Source: an uncultured Lachnospiraceae bacterium (GTDB lineage: Bacteria; Bacillota; Clostridia; Lachnospirales; Lachnospiraceae). Taken from it: DNA of 19,478 nucleotides. Shown piece after piece: positions 1 through 6,870 of this stretch. The translations under genes were made by a program, and so were the position numbers. The stretch is from the NCBI GenBank assembly GCA_910586255.1, contig CAJUHR010000016.1:1-19478 (forward strand). The letters are read 5' to 3'. The stretch's first letter is position 1. Every line of letters begins with the position of its first letter. A model generated the notes under the pieces. The model made no database searches, had not been told where the DNA came from, and saw only the letters and a list, made by a program, of their open reading frames with translations.

Positions 1-62
1 AAACTGTTGCGGCTTGAATCAAAACGCAAAATCAACTAACTTTGGAAAGACTCGATTTGTCC

Positions 63-90
63 TTGACAAATTTTTGCTGAGTGTTATAAT
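63..90 (+). promoter_or_regulatory. Sigma-A promoter for the thrS leader
   Basis: A perfect -35 TTGACA lies at 63-68 and a perfect -10 TATAAT at 85-90, separated by 16 bases. Transcription should start near 97, just ahead of the T-box leader. The upstream flank (1-62) is AT-rich and holds no gene that can be supported. This is the strongest promoter match in the window. Confidence 0.85.
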
Positions 91-96
91 CAGAGG

Positions 97-430
97 CAGG
101 TGCTTAAGGAAAGCAACGGGGCGGGCGGCAGCTGTCCGGCCGGTTGCGGGACAACTGAACAGATGAATGTGTGGATGAGACCAGTATCCTGTGGAGGACG
201 GACAGAGAGAGATGCGCATGGTGGAAGCATCTTGCGGAGAAAACAGGAAAAGACCAGCTCGGAGCGGTCCTTAATCGGATCCGGTGACGCCGTTATCGTC
301 AGAATGAAGTGGCTGCGGCCGCCTGTCTTTAGACAGAGCTGAGGCGCGGCAAGCGGGGTGGAACCGCGATCTCTGAAACGTGATCGTCCCTTGCCAGATG
401 TATGGTGCATTTGGCAGGGGACGTTTTTTA
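97..430 (+). promoter_or_regulatory. T-box leader (threonine) controlling thrS
   Basis: This is a tRNA-sensing riboswitch. The conserved T-box core GGGTGGAACCGCG is at 356-368. Its TGGA (359-362) would pair with a tRNA 3' end ending UCCA, as expected for tRNA-Thr in Firmicutes. Stem I can be drawn with an AGTA loop-E-like motif on the 5' side (183-186), a pairing of CCTGT (188-192) with ACAGG, and an AGATGC/GCATCT distal hairpin. The best specifier candidate on the 3' side is ACC at 253-255, a threonine codon, followed by a purine. The T-box core can pair with the left arm of the downstream terminator, giving the usual antiterminator/terminator switch. Leader identity is firm; the stem I details are hand-folded. 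Confidence 0.9.
385..429 (+). terminator. T-box leader intrinsic terminator
   Basis: A 16-bp stem pairs 385-400 with 408-423 (two G-U wobbles) around a short loop and is followed directly by six T residues at 424-429. It overlaps the region needed for the antiterminator, so it should form when tRNA-Thr is charged and stop transcription before thrS. Confidence 0.9.
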
Positions 431-584
431 GTGGATATTTTGTTAAAATACCATAGCCTTGCCGGTGAGCATTGTCTTAGGGGAAAAAAGCCCTGTGGAA
501 AGAACTGCTGCCGGGAAAAAGCTGCCAGAGCGAAGAGAGCAGGCACAGAACAAAGACAGAAAGAAAGCAGAAAGGAAGATAGCT

Positions 585-2513
585 ATGAAGATTACATTAA
601 AGGATGGAAGTATGAAGGAATACGCTCGGCCCATGTCAATCCTGGATGTGGCAAAGGATCTGAGCGAGGGCCTGGGCCGGATTGCCTGTGTGGGCCAGGT
701 GGACGGGGAGACGGCGGATCTGCGGACGGTTCTTGACAAGGACTGTCAGCTGAATATTCTGACGGCTAAGGATGAGGAAGGACTGTCAGCGCTGCGCCAC
801 ACGGCCAGTCATGTGATGGCCCAGGCGGTAAAGCGGCTGTACCCGGAGGCCAAACTGGCCATCGGTCCTTCCATAGCAGACGGTTTTTACTATGACATTG
901 ATTTTGCCCGGCCCATTGTGGCGGAGGATCTGGAAAAGATCGAGGGGGAGATGAAAAAGATCATCAAAGAGGCTCTGCCCATTGAGCGTTTTACCTTGCC
1001 GAGAGAGGAAGCCATCGCCTTTATGAAGGAGAAGGAGGAGCCCTACAAGGTGGAGTTGATTGAGGATCTGCCCGAGGGGGAGGAGATCAGCTTTTATAAG
1101 CAGGGCGAGTTTACGGATCTCTGTGCCGGCCCCCATCTGATGAGCACAAAGGATGTGGGAAAGGCCTATAAGCTGACCAGCATTGCAGGAGCCTACTGGC
1201 GGGGAGACGAGCACAATAAGATGCTTACCCGTCTCTATGCCACGGCATTTTCCAAAAAGGAGGAGCTGGAGGCATATATCATTATGATGGAGGAGGCCAA
1301 AAAGAGGGATCACAGGAAGTTGGGCCGGGAGCTGGGGCTTTTTATGATGCATGAGGCAGGCCCGGGATTTCCTTTCTTCCTTCCAAAAGGCATGACTCTC
1401 AAAAACACTCTATTAGAGTACTGGAGAGAGATTCACAAAAAGGCCGGGTATGTGGAGATTTCCACACCGATTATGCTTAACAGAAGTCTGTGGGAGACCT
1501 CCGGACACTGGGATCACTACAAGAACAATATGTACACCACGGTCATTGACGAACAGGATTTTGCCATCAAGCCCATGAACTGTCCGGGCGGAGTGCTGGT
1601 GTACGCTTCTGAGCCCCGCTCTTACCGGGATCTGCCTTTACGGATGGGAGAGATCGGCCTGGTACACCGCCATGAGAAATCGGGTCAGCTCCATGGCCTT
1701 ATGCGGGTGCGGTGCTTTAATCAAGATGATGCCCATATTTTCATGACTCCCGAGCAGATCAAGGAGGAGATTAAGGGTGTTGCAAAGCTGATCAATGAGG
1801 TATATACGCTGTTTGGATTCAAGTATTTTGTGGAGCTGTCTACCAGGCCCGAGGACAGTATGGGAAGTGATGAGGACTGGGAGATGGCTACAGAGGGACT
1901 GCGCAGCGCATTGGATGAGCTGGGATTGGAATACGTGGTCAATGAGGGAGACGGGGCATTTTACGGACCCAAGATTGATTTTCATTTGGTCGATGCCATC
2001 AAAAGAACCTGGCAGTGCGGCACCATTCAGTTAGACTTCCAGATGCCCCAGCGGTTTGAGCTGGAATATATCGGCGCTGACGGAGAGAAGCATCGCCCCA
2101 TCATGATTCACCGGGTGGCCTTTGGTTCCATTGAGCGGTTTATCGGCATACTGATTGAGCATTTCGCAGGGGCATTTCCCACCTGGCTGGCTCCGGTGCA
2201 GGTGAAGGTGCTGCCCATCTCTGACAAGTTTATGGATTATGCAAAACAGGTGACGGATAAACTGGAAGAGGAAGGAATCCGGGCAGAGTTGGATGTGCGC
2301 TCTGAGAAGATCGGCTACAAGATCCGTGAGGCCCAGATGCAGAAGATTCCCTACATGCTGGTGGTAGGCCAGAAAGAAGAGGAGGAAGGCCTTGTGGCGG
2401 TCAGAAGCCGTTTCTTAGGAGATGAGGGACAGAAATCCTTAGATGATTTTATAAAGGCACTGAGTGAAGAGATCGCCAAAAAGGAAATCCGGGAGATAAA
2501 AAAGGAAAAATAA
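585..2513 (+). CDS. thrS: Threonyl-tRNA synthetase
   Basis: This cytoplasmic class II synthetase charges tRNA-Thr with threonine. The 642-residue protein has the full bacterial architecture: N-terminal TGS domain (about 1-60), the editing domain with HxxxH (H72, H76) and CxxxH (C180, H184), the catalytic core, and the C-terminal anticodon-binding domain (from about 535). Zinc ligands that hold threonine are visible as C333, H384 and H509, matching C334/H385/H511 of the E. coli enzyme. Motif 2 (RHEKSG, then RCFNQDDAHIF) and motif 3 (HRVAFGSIERF) are intact. The start at 585 is chosen because AAAGGAAG lies 6 bases upstream and the protein then begins MKITLKDGS, the normal TGS start; the frame is open further upstream but that part is not family-like. 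About 155 leader bases separate the terminator from the start. Expression should follow the T-box. Confidence 0.97.
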   Translation: MKITLKDGSMKEYARPMSILDVAKDLSEGLGRIACVGQVDGETADLRTVLDKDCQLNILTAKDEEGLSALRHTASHVMAQAVKRLYPEAKLAIGPSIADGFYYDIDFARPIVAEDLEKIEGEMKKIIKEALPIERFTLPREEAIAFMKEKEEPYKVELIEDLPEGEEISFYKQGEFTDLCAGPHLMSTKDVGKAYKLTSIAGAYWRGDEHNKMLTRLYATAFSKKEELEAYIIMMEEAKKRDHRKLGRELGLFMMHEAGPGFPFFLPKGMTLKNTLLEYWREIHKKAGYVEISTPIMLNRSLWETSGHWDHYKNNMYTTVIDEQDFAIKPMNCPGGVLVYASEPRSYRDLPLRMGEIGLVHRHEKSGQLHGLMRVRCFNQDDAHIFMTPEQIKEEIKGVAKLINEVYTLFGFKYFVELSTRPEDSMGSDEDWEMATEGLRSALDELGLEYVVNEGDGAFYGPKIDFHLVDAIKRTWQCGTIQLDFQMPQRFELEYIGADGEKHRPIMIHRVAFGSIERFIGILIEHFAGAFPTWLAPVQVKVLPISDKFMDYAKQVTDKLEEEGIRAELDVRSEKIGYKIREAQMQKIPYMLVVGQKEEEEGLVAVRSRFLGDEGQKSLDDFIKALSEEIAKKEIREIKKEK

Positions 2514-2643
2514 GGAAAAGGAAAACCAATTGTTACCCGTGAGCATAAAACCACAATAACCATAATAATTTTTCAAGATAGGAGCATACTAATCTTGATA
2601 TTCGATGATATCGACCATTTTATCAAGGAGGTATGGATCAATC

Positions 2644-2958
2644 ATGACAAAATTAGACTGTACGGTTACCAACTGTCTGCACAATGCAGACAACTGCTGC
2701 TGCAAGCAGGCGATTATTGTGGACGGACACAGCGCAAAGGAGCGCTCCGAGACCTGCTGCGGAAGCTTTGACGAGAACAAGGAGGGCTCCTTTAAAAACA
2801 TCTTCAAGACACCCGAAAGCCGTCTGGAGATTGACTGTGAGGCCGTAAACTGCATTTATAACGAAGGCCGTCACTGTCAGGCCGAGCATATTGACGTATG
2901 CGGAGACGGAGCCAGCAAAGCAGAGCACACCCAGTGCGCCACCTTCAAGACCCGCTAA
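2644..2958 (+). CDS. Tandem DUF1540 cysteine-rich small protein
   Basis: This is a 104-residue hydrophilic protein of unknown function. It contains two copies of the short cysteine-rich DUF1540 module. The first (about residues 5-42) has C6, C11, C18-C20 and C38-C39. The second (about 64-101) has C65, C70, C78, C86 and C98. Each copy opens with the pattern DC(x4)C and closes with C(x)(S/T)F-type residues. The cysteine spacing suggests metal binding or a disulfide-rich fold, which is inference. There is no signal peptide or membrane segment. AAGGAGG at 2625-2631 precedes the ATG by 12 bases; a nearer ATG at 2633 is only one base from the Shine-Dalgarno and lies in another frame. The gene stands alone between thrS and a strong terminator. 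DUF1540 proteins are common in clostridia, and no role is assigned here. Confidence 0.88.
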   Translation: MTKLDCTVTNCLHNADNCCCKQAIIVDGHSAKERSETCCGSFDENKEGSFKNIFKTPESRLEIDCEAVNCIYNEGRHCQAEHIDVCGDGASKAEHTQCATFKTR

Positions 2959-3033
2959 GATTATGTAAAATACTGACCTTTCAGACAAGATGTTTATTGC
3001 TGTCTGAGCGGTTACAAAAAAATGTTCTATAAT

Positions 3034-3064
3034 AAAACGGTGCAGCTTGGCTGCGCCGTTTTTT
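3034..3064 (+). terminator. Intrinsic terminator after the DUF1540 gene
   Basis: An 11-bp stem (3036-3046 with 3050-3060, one G-U pair) with a 3-base loop is flanked by A residues on the left and runs into T residues on the right. The A/T symmetry would let it work on both strands. Confidence 0.88.
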
Positions 3065-3210
3065 ATTTTAGTAGTTCGCCCGGCGGCGTACATTTCTAAC
3101 GGGCCCGCACAGGGAAATATGCTGCAAAAGCAGCGCACGGGCCGCGCGGCGAATAGGGGGAAAGGCTTCTCCCACTCAATTTGACAACTTGCCGGCATTC
3201 ATTCAAGCGG
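3065..3210. other. Non-coding GC-rich stretch with nested short inverted repeats
   Basis: No gene is supported here. Three short complementary pairs are nested: TTCGCC 3075-3080 with GGCGAA 3148-3153, GGCCCG 3102-3107 with CGGGCC 3138-3143, and GCTGC 3121-3125 with GCAGC 3130-3134 around an AAAA loop. Together they could fold into an interrupted hairpin of about 79 bases. Whether it is transcribed is unknown, since it follows a strong terminator and no clear promoter precedes it. Confidence 0.35.
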
Positions 3211-3518
3211 TAATATCATTTAGTTTAGGCAAGGAGATATTCAGCCATGGAAACAGGGGCGCGAGGCGGCCGGAAAGGGTCTGCGGTTTTGACTTTGCAG
3301 AGATTTAGAAGTCCTTAAATTCCCGAATTTTGCGTTGAAACGAAAATCCACTCTGTCTGAGCGAAGCGAGTTTGTGGATTTTCGTTTTGTTTTTAGCAAA
3401 ATTCAGGAATTTTAGGAATTCTTGATCTCGAAACCGGAAAAAGCCGCAGACCCTTTCCGGCCGCCTCGCGCCCCTGTTTCCATGGCGTACCTCCCGAAAT
3501 CCCCCCTAAATGACATTA
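3211..3518. repeat. Long mirrored inverted repeat element with twin micro-ORFs
   Basis: The two halves are mirror images about a centre near 3365. From outside in: 13-base ends matching 12/13 (3211-3223 and 3506-3518); a perfect 43-bp stem (3244-3286 with 3444-3486); a diverged section; a near-matching AT-rich block (3319-3333 with 3396-3410); and a perfect 14-bp inner stem (3338-3351 with 3374-3387) around a 22-base loop. Each arm has a Shine-Dalgarno (AAGGAG at 3231-3236 on plus; GGGAGG at 3495-3490 on minus) before an ATG and a 23-codon frame: plus 3247-3318, minus 3483-3412. Both peptides begin METGARGGRKGSA and then diverge, yet both stop after exactly 23 codons. No transposase is present. 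From memory, similar palindromes and spurious peptides read through their core occur in Lachnospiraceae genomes; I cannot verify this here. It could be a non-autonomous mobile element or a structured RNA. Confidence 0.8.
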
Positions 3519-3538
3519 GTCCACAATCAATAAAAGTC

Positions 3539-3607
3539 TTGACACCTGCTCTCAAATGTGGTATGACCTGGGATGGAAAAATTACAGGAAGAGAAGGGGA
3601 GGTAATG
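3539..3607 (+). promoter_or_regulatory. Candidate promoter and ribosome binding site upstream of the MATE remnant
   Basis: A perfect -35 TTGACA is at 3539-3544, with a 17-base spacer and a -10-like TATGAC at 3562-3567 (4 of 6). A strong GGGGAGG Shine-Dalgarno follows at about 3596-3602, but the nearby ATG codons (3605 and 3612) are not in the MATE reading frame. This fits a surviving start region of a gene that has lost its following sequence. Confidence 0.45.
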
Positions 3608-3615
3608 AAAAATGA

Positions 3616-4578
3616 ATCGAGATTATGGCAGATTCCGGGTTGTATCTGGACATTTACCTGTGGGGCCTGCCCTTTTTGTTTTTTTACAATATTGCCACGG
3701 GAATATTCTCTGCCATGGGGGATTCGCGGACGCCGTTTCTTTTTCTGGCAGTGTCCTCCACGGCCAATATTGCGGCGGATATTCTGTTTGTGAAGGCCTT
3801 CCACATGGGGGTGTCCGGTGTGGCCTGGGCTACTTTTCTCTGTCAGGGAATCAGCGCTGTGCTGGCGGTTTTGACGGTTCTTAAAAGGCTTGGGCAGGTG
3901 AAGACTACAGGAAAGGCGCTTCCCTTTTCCTGGCATATCTTAAAAAAGATTTTTTCCATTTCTATTCCCAGTACCCTTCAGCAGAGCTTTATATCTGTGG
4001 GAAATATTGTGATTCAGAGCGTGATTAATGGCTTTGGGGCCGGTGTGATTGCCGGCTACGCGGCATCGGTCAAGCTCAACAACCTGGTGGTGACCTCCTT
4101 TACCACCCTGGGAAACGGGATCTCCAACTACACAGCTCAGAATATAGGGGCGGGGAAACGGGATCGCATCCGTCAGGGCTTCCGGGCAGGAATCAAGATG
4201 GTGTGGCTGTTGTGTGTGCCGCTTGCGCTCCTGTATTTTCTGGCGGGGCGGAATCTTTTGTATTTTTTCATGGACTCGCCTTCCCACACGGCAGTGGACA
4301 CGGGAATCTTGTTTCTTCGTGTACTTTCTCCCTTCTACTTTGTGGTGTCCGCCAAGCTGGTGGCGGACGGAGTGCTGCGGGGAGCCGGCATGATGAAAAA
4401 ATTCATGGCAGCCACATCGGTGGATCTGATTTTGCGGGTGGTGTTGGCCATTGCTTTGTCGGGAAAGCTGGGATCTGTCGGAATCTGGTGTGCCTGGCCG
4501 GTGGGATGGAGTATCTCCACAGTCCTCTCCGTCTGCTTCTATGGAAGAGGACCGTGGATGGAGAAGAAGTCCAAATGA
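3616..4578 (+). pseudogene. 5'-truncated MATE family efflux transporter
   Basis: The readable frame (first ATG at 3625, 317 residues) is the C-terminal two-thirds of a MATE multidrug/cation antiporter, an inner-membrane protein that normally has about 450 residues and 12 helices. Family landmarks are present from the YLxIYLxGLPFxFxYN segment (residues about 7-22) and the GDSRTPFLFL loop, through the second-lobe start near residue 110, to a normal C-terminus ending in a basic tail. Roughly 130 residues, about the first four helices, are missing. In this frame a TGA at 3613-3615 lies just upstream, and the good Shine-Dalgarno at about 3596-3602 feeds other frames. The likely history is deletion of the 5' part, next to the inverted-repeat element. 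A functional short form is unlikely because the N-lobe is incomplete. The family call is firm; pseudogene status is inferred. Confidence 0.8.
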
Positions 4579-4589
4579 TTTTAAGATGT

Positions 4590-4616
4590 AACAGTTCAGA
4601 TAACCCTTGAACTGTT
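4590..4616. terminator. Weak hairpin between convergent genes
   Basis: A perfect 9-bp stem (4590-4598 with 4608-4616) surrounds a 9-base loop, between the end of the MATE remnant and the end of the minus-strand symporter gene. The T tract is poor on both sides, so it is a possible bidirectional terminator only. Confidence 0.4.
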
Positions 4617-4632
4617 GCTTTGAGACGGCCTT

Positions 4633-5961
4633 TTACTGAAATATGGTCTGATAAATGCTGAAAAATCCTGTCAGAGAAACGATGATTACCATAATGGGCG
4701 TCACAAACCGGAGGAGGAAGAGCCACTGCCGGACAAAGGGGAAGGATATGTTTTCCTGACAGATTTCTTCTGTCAACAGGGAGGGGTTCCATCTCCACCC
4801 GATGTAGTAGCACATGAAGATTCCGCCCAGAGGCAGGAAAATGTTGTCTGTCAGCATACATACAAAGTCAAAAAGATTGTAGTTGAGAACCGATACCTTC
4901 GCAAGAGGCCCAAAGGACAGGGAGCTGGGAATTCCTGTAAGGAAAATGGCAACGGACAAAAGGATAACGGCTTTTTTTCGCTCCCAGTGCCAGTTCTCGG
5001 TCACAAAGGAGATGGACACCTCTAAGAGGGCCACTGCGCTGGTAACTGCCGCGAAAAACACCAGAAGAAAGAATAAGGTCGCAAAAATAGCACCTCCGGC
5101 CATGGCTTCAAATACCTTTGGGAGGGTGACAAATATAAGTCCGGGGCCGGAGGCAGGCTCTAAACCGCAGGAAAATACGGCGGGAAAGATGGCTATGCCG
5201 GCCAAAACAGCGATGCAGGTGTCCATGACAGCAATCTGAATACAGCCTTTGGGAATATTTACGTCCTTGTGGAGATAGCTGCCGTAGGTAATGGTGATGC
5301 CCATGCAAAGGCTCAGGGAATAGAATACCTGCCCCAGAGCGGCGCTGACGGAGTGGATGTTAAAATCCGACAGCTTGGGAGAAAAGATAAAGGACAGCCC
5401 TGCCATGGCTCCTGGCATGGTGACTCCCCGCACAATGATAATCAAAAGAATCACAAAAAGAGCCGGCATCATGATCTTGCTGGCTTTTTCTATGCCGCTC
5501 ACCCCGAAAAAGCAGATCAGTCCGGTGATCAGCATAAATAGAAAGTACCAGATCAGGGGCTCAACAGGCTGGCCGATAAAGGCAGAAAAGTCCTCCGGCG
5601 CCTGGAAGGTAAAGGCATAGCTGAAAAAGTATTTGATAATCCAGCCGCCGATCACTGCATAGTAAGACAAAATAAAAAAGGCCGCCAGTATGCCGAAGTA
5701 TCCGACAATCCGGGCGTGAGGGTGCACGGTGTTGTAGGCCAGAACCGGATTGTGGCCGGTCTTGCGCCCCAGTGCCATCTCCGTGATCATGACCGGAACT
5801 CCCAAAAGAACGATAAAGATCAGATAGGCGGTAAGGAAGGGAAAGCCTCCGTTGCGGCCCATGAGATAAGGAAACTTCCAGAGATTTCCCAAGCCGATGG
5901 CGGCGCCGGCAGTGGCCAGGATGAAGCCCATGCGGCTGGCCCATTTGTTTGTTGATTTCAT
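4633..5961 (-). CDS. Sodium-dependent amino acid/neurotransmitter symporter (NSS/SNF family)
   Basis: This 442-residue, very hydrophobic integral membrane protein is of the LeuT/MhsT/TnaT type and should use the sodium gradient to import an amino acid. The signature first helix is clear: GAAIGLGNLWKFPYL (residues 19-33), which carries the unwound substrate/sodium site corresponding to LeuT GNxWRFP. The GGxFxxxY segment follows, then a helix rich in small residues near FYSLSLCMGITITYGSY, equivalent to LeuT TM6. Length and the absence of extended tails match the short bacterial subgroup with 11 or 12 helices. AGGGGGT lies 8 bases before the ATG. The gene lies downstream of tcdA on the same strand, but a hairpin (6001-6032) separates them. 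The substrate cannot be read from the sequence; aromatic or branched amino acids are common for the family. Confidence 0.92.
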   Translation of the reverse strand: MKSTNKWASRMGFILATAGAAIGLGNLWKFPYLMGRNGGFPFLTAYLIFIVLLGVPVMITEMALGRKTGHNPVLAYNTVHPHARIVGYFGILAAFFILSYYAVIGGWIIKYFFSYAFTFQAPEDFSAFIGQPVEPLIWYFLFMLITGLICFFGVSGIEKASKIMMPALFVILLIIIVRGVTMPGAMAGLSFIFSPKLSDFNIHSVSAALGQVFYSLSLCMGITITYGSYLHKDVNIPKGCIQIAVMDTCIAVLAGIAIFPAVFSCGLEPASGPGLIFVTLPKVFEAMAGGAIFATLFFLLVFFAAVTSAVALLEVSISFVTENWHWERKKAVILLSVAIFLTGIPSSLSFGPLAKVSVLNYNLFDFVCMLTDNIFLPLGGIFMCYYIGWRWNPSLLTEEICQENISFPFVRQWLFLLRFVTPIMVIIVSLTGFFSIYQTIFQ

Positions 5962-6000
5962 ACTTGTTACCCCCTGTAATGTATTTTAAATATTTTATGA

Positions 6001-6032
6001 CAGAAGCGCCAAATGATCTTTTGGTGCTTCTG
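6001..6032 (-). terminator. Hairpin between tcdA and the symporter gene
   Basis: A 13-bp stem (6001-6013 with 6020-6032, one G-U pair) has a 6-base loop. Read on the minus strand it follows the tcdA stop and precedes the symporter start. The sequence after it on that strand is AT-rich but not a clean T run, so it may be a terminator or an attenuator. On the plus strand a TTTTT occurs 7 bases later, but no plus-strand gene needs it. Confidence 0.5.
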
Positions 6033-6074
6033 CAATCGTTTTTCATGATATTTCCGCAATGCAGTACCAGGCGG

Positions 6075-6782
6075 TCAGGCAAGGGAAAGCAGCTCCCGAA
6101 TAACCTCCCCGGCGATTAAGAGTCCTGCCACCGGCGGTACAAAGGAAATGCTTCCCGGAACGGGACGCCCGGCGCCGGGGATATTCGGAGGACTTTGCGG
6201 TATTTCTTTTGAGTAGAGAACCTTTAAACGGGGGATACCCATTTTTTTCAGTTCCCGGCGCATGACGCGGCACAAGGGACACACGGAAGTATTGTAAATA
6301 TCCGTGATCTCAAAAAGCTCGCCGTGAAGCTTGTTGCCGGTTCCCATGGAGGAGATGAGCGGAATATCATTCTCCAGGGCAAAGGCCGCAATGGCAAGCT
6401 TTGCCGCCACCGTGTCAATGGCGTCAATTATATAATCAACGGGTCCGGAGGCGTCCATGAGAGTTTTTAAATTGTCCGGGAGAACAAAGGTCTCCCAGGT
6501 CTTAACCCGGGCCGAGGGATTGATGTCCAGGATCCTTTCCTTCATGACTTCTACCTTTGGCCGGTTCAGAGTGCTGTGGCTGGCAATGCTCTGGCGGTTA
6601 ATGTTGCTTAGAGATACCTTGTCATTGTCAATCAAAATCAGGCGGCCCACACCGCATCGGGCCAGGGCCTCTACACAATGGGAGCCGACACCTCCAACGC
6701 CAAATACGGTGATGGAGATGCCGGCCAGCTCTTTAAGCTTTTCGGTTCCGATTAACCGTTCCGTTCTTGAAAATTCACTCAT
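6075..6782 (-). CDS. tcdA: tRNA threonylcarbamoyladenosine dehydratase
   Basis: This 235-residue ThiF/E1-like protein is of the TcdA (CsdL/YgdL) branch. It uses ATP to convert t6A37 of ANN-decoding tRNAs into its cyclic form. The nucleotide-binding loop GVGGVGS is at residues 28-34, and the acidic and polar residues that follow (DNDKVSLSNINRQ, 52-64) are typical of the E1-like ATP site. TAxD-type chemistry is suggested by the DAIDTVAAK segment near 120-128. C168 and C171 form a CxxC followed by RVMRRELKK, characteristic of this family. The start at 6782 is the first in-frame ATG matching the family, with AGGAAG about 11 bases upstream. The Rrf2 gene lies 88 bases upstream on the same strand, so the two may be co-transcribed. 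The ThiF superfamily call is certain; TcdA rather than MoeB or HesA is chosen from length and the C-terminal motif. Confidence 0.9.
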   Translation of the reverse strand: MSEFSRTERLIGTEKLKELAGISITVFGVGGVGSHCVEALARCGVGRLILIDNDKVSLSNINRQSIASHSTLNRPKVEVMKERILDINPSARVKTWETFVLPDNLKTLMDASGPVDYIIDAIDTVAAKLAIAAFALENDIPLISSMGTGNKLHGELFEITDIYNTSVCPLCRVMRRELKKMGIPRLKVLYSKEIPQSPPNIPGAGRPVPGSISFVPPVAGLLIAGEVIRELLSLA

Positions 6783-6870
6783 GAGTCATCTGCTTCCTGA
6801 TTATTTGGTATAGCATTGGACAAATCCATTGATTTTATGCAATCGGACTATACAAGGCTATACTGTTTGT

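Noticed and set aside
100..342. Short open frames within the thrS leader
   Set aside because: They overlap a recognisable T-box structure, lack good ribosome binding sites and have no protein character.
459..584. Upstream in-frame extension of thrS
   Set aside because: The extra residues are lysine/arginine-rich and unlike any ThrRS N-terminus. The ATG at 585 has a proper ribosome binding site and gives a normal TGS domain.
3605..3793. Frame starting at the ATG after the strong ribosome binding site at about 3596-3602
   Set aside because: It does not encode MATE sequence; beyond the first few codons it is the MATE region read out of frame. It probably marks the old start region left after a deletion.
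3412..3936. Long minus-strand open frame (174 codons) crossing the inverted repeat and the MATE remnant
   Set aside because: Most of it is antisense to the MATE frame. Only its last 23 codons, inside the repeat arm, have their own ribosome binding site and are treated with the repeat.
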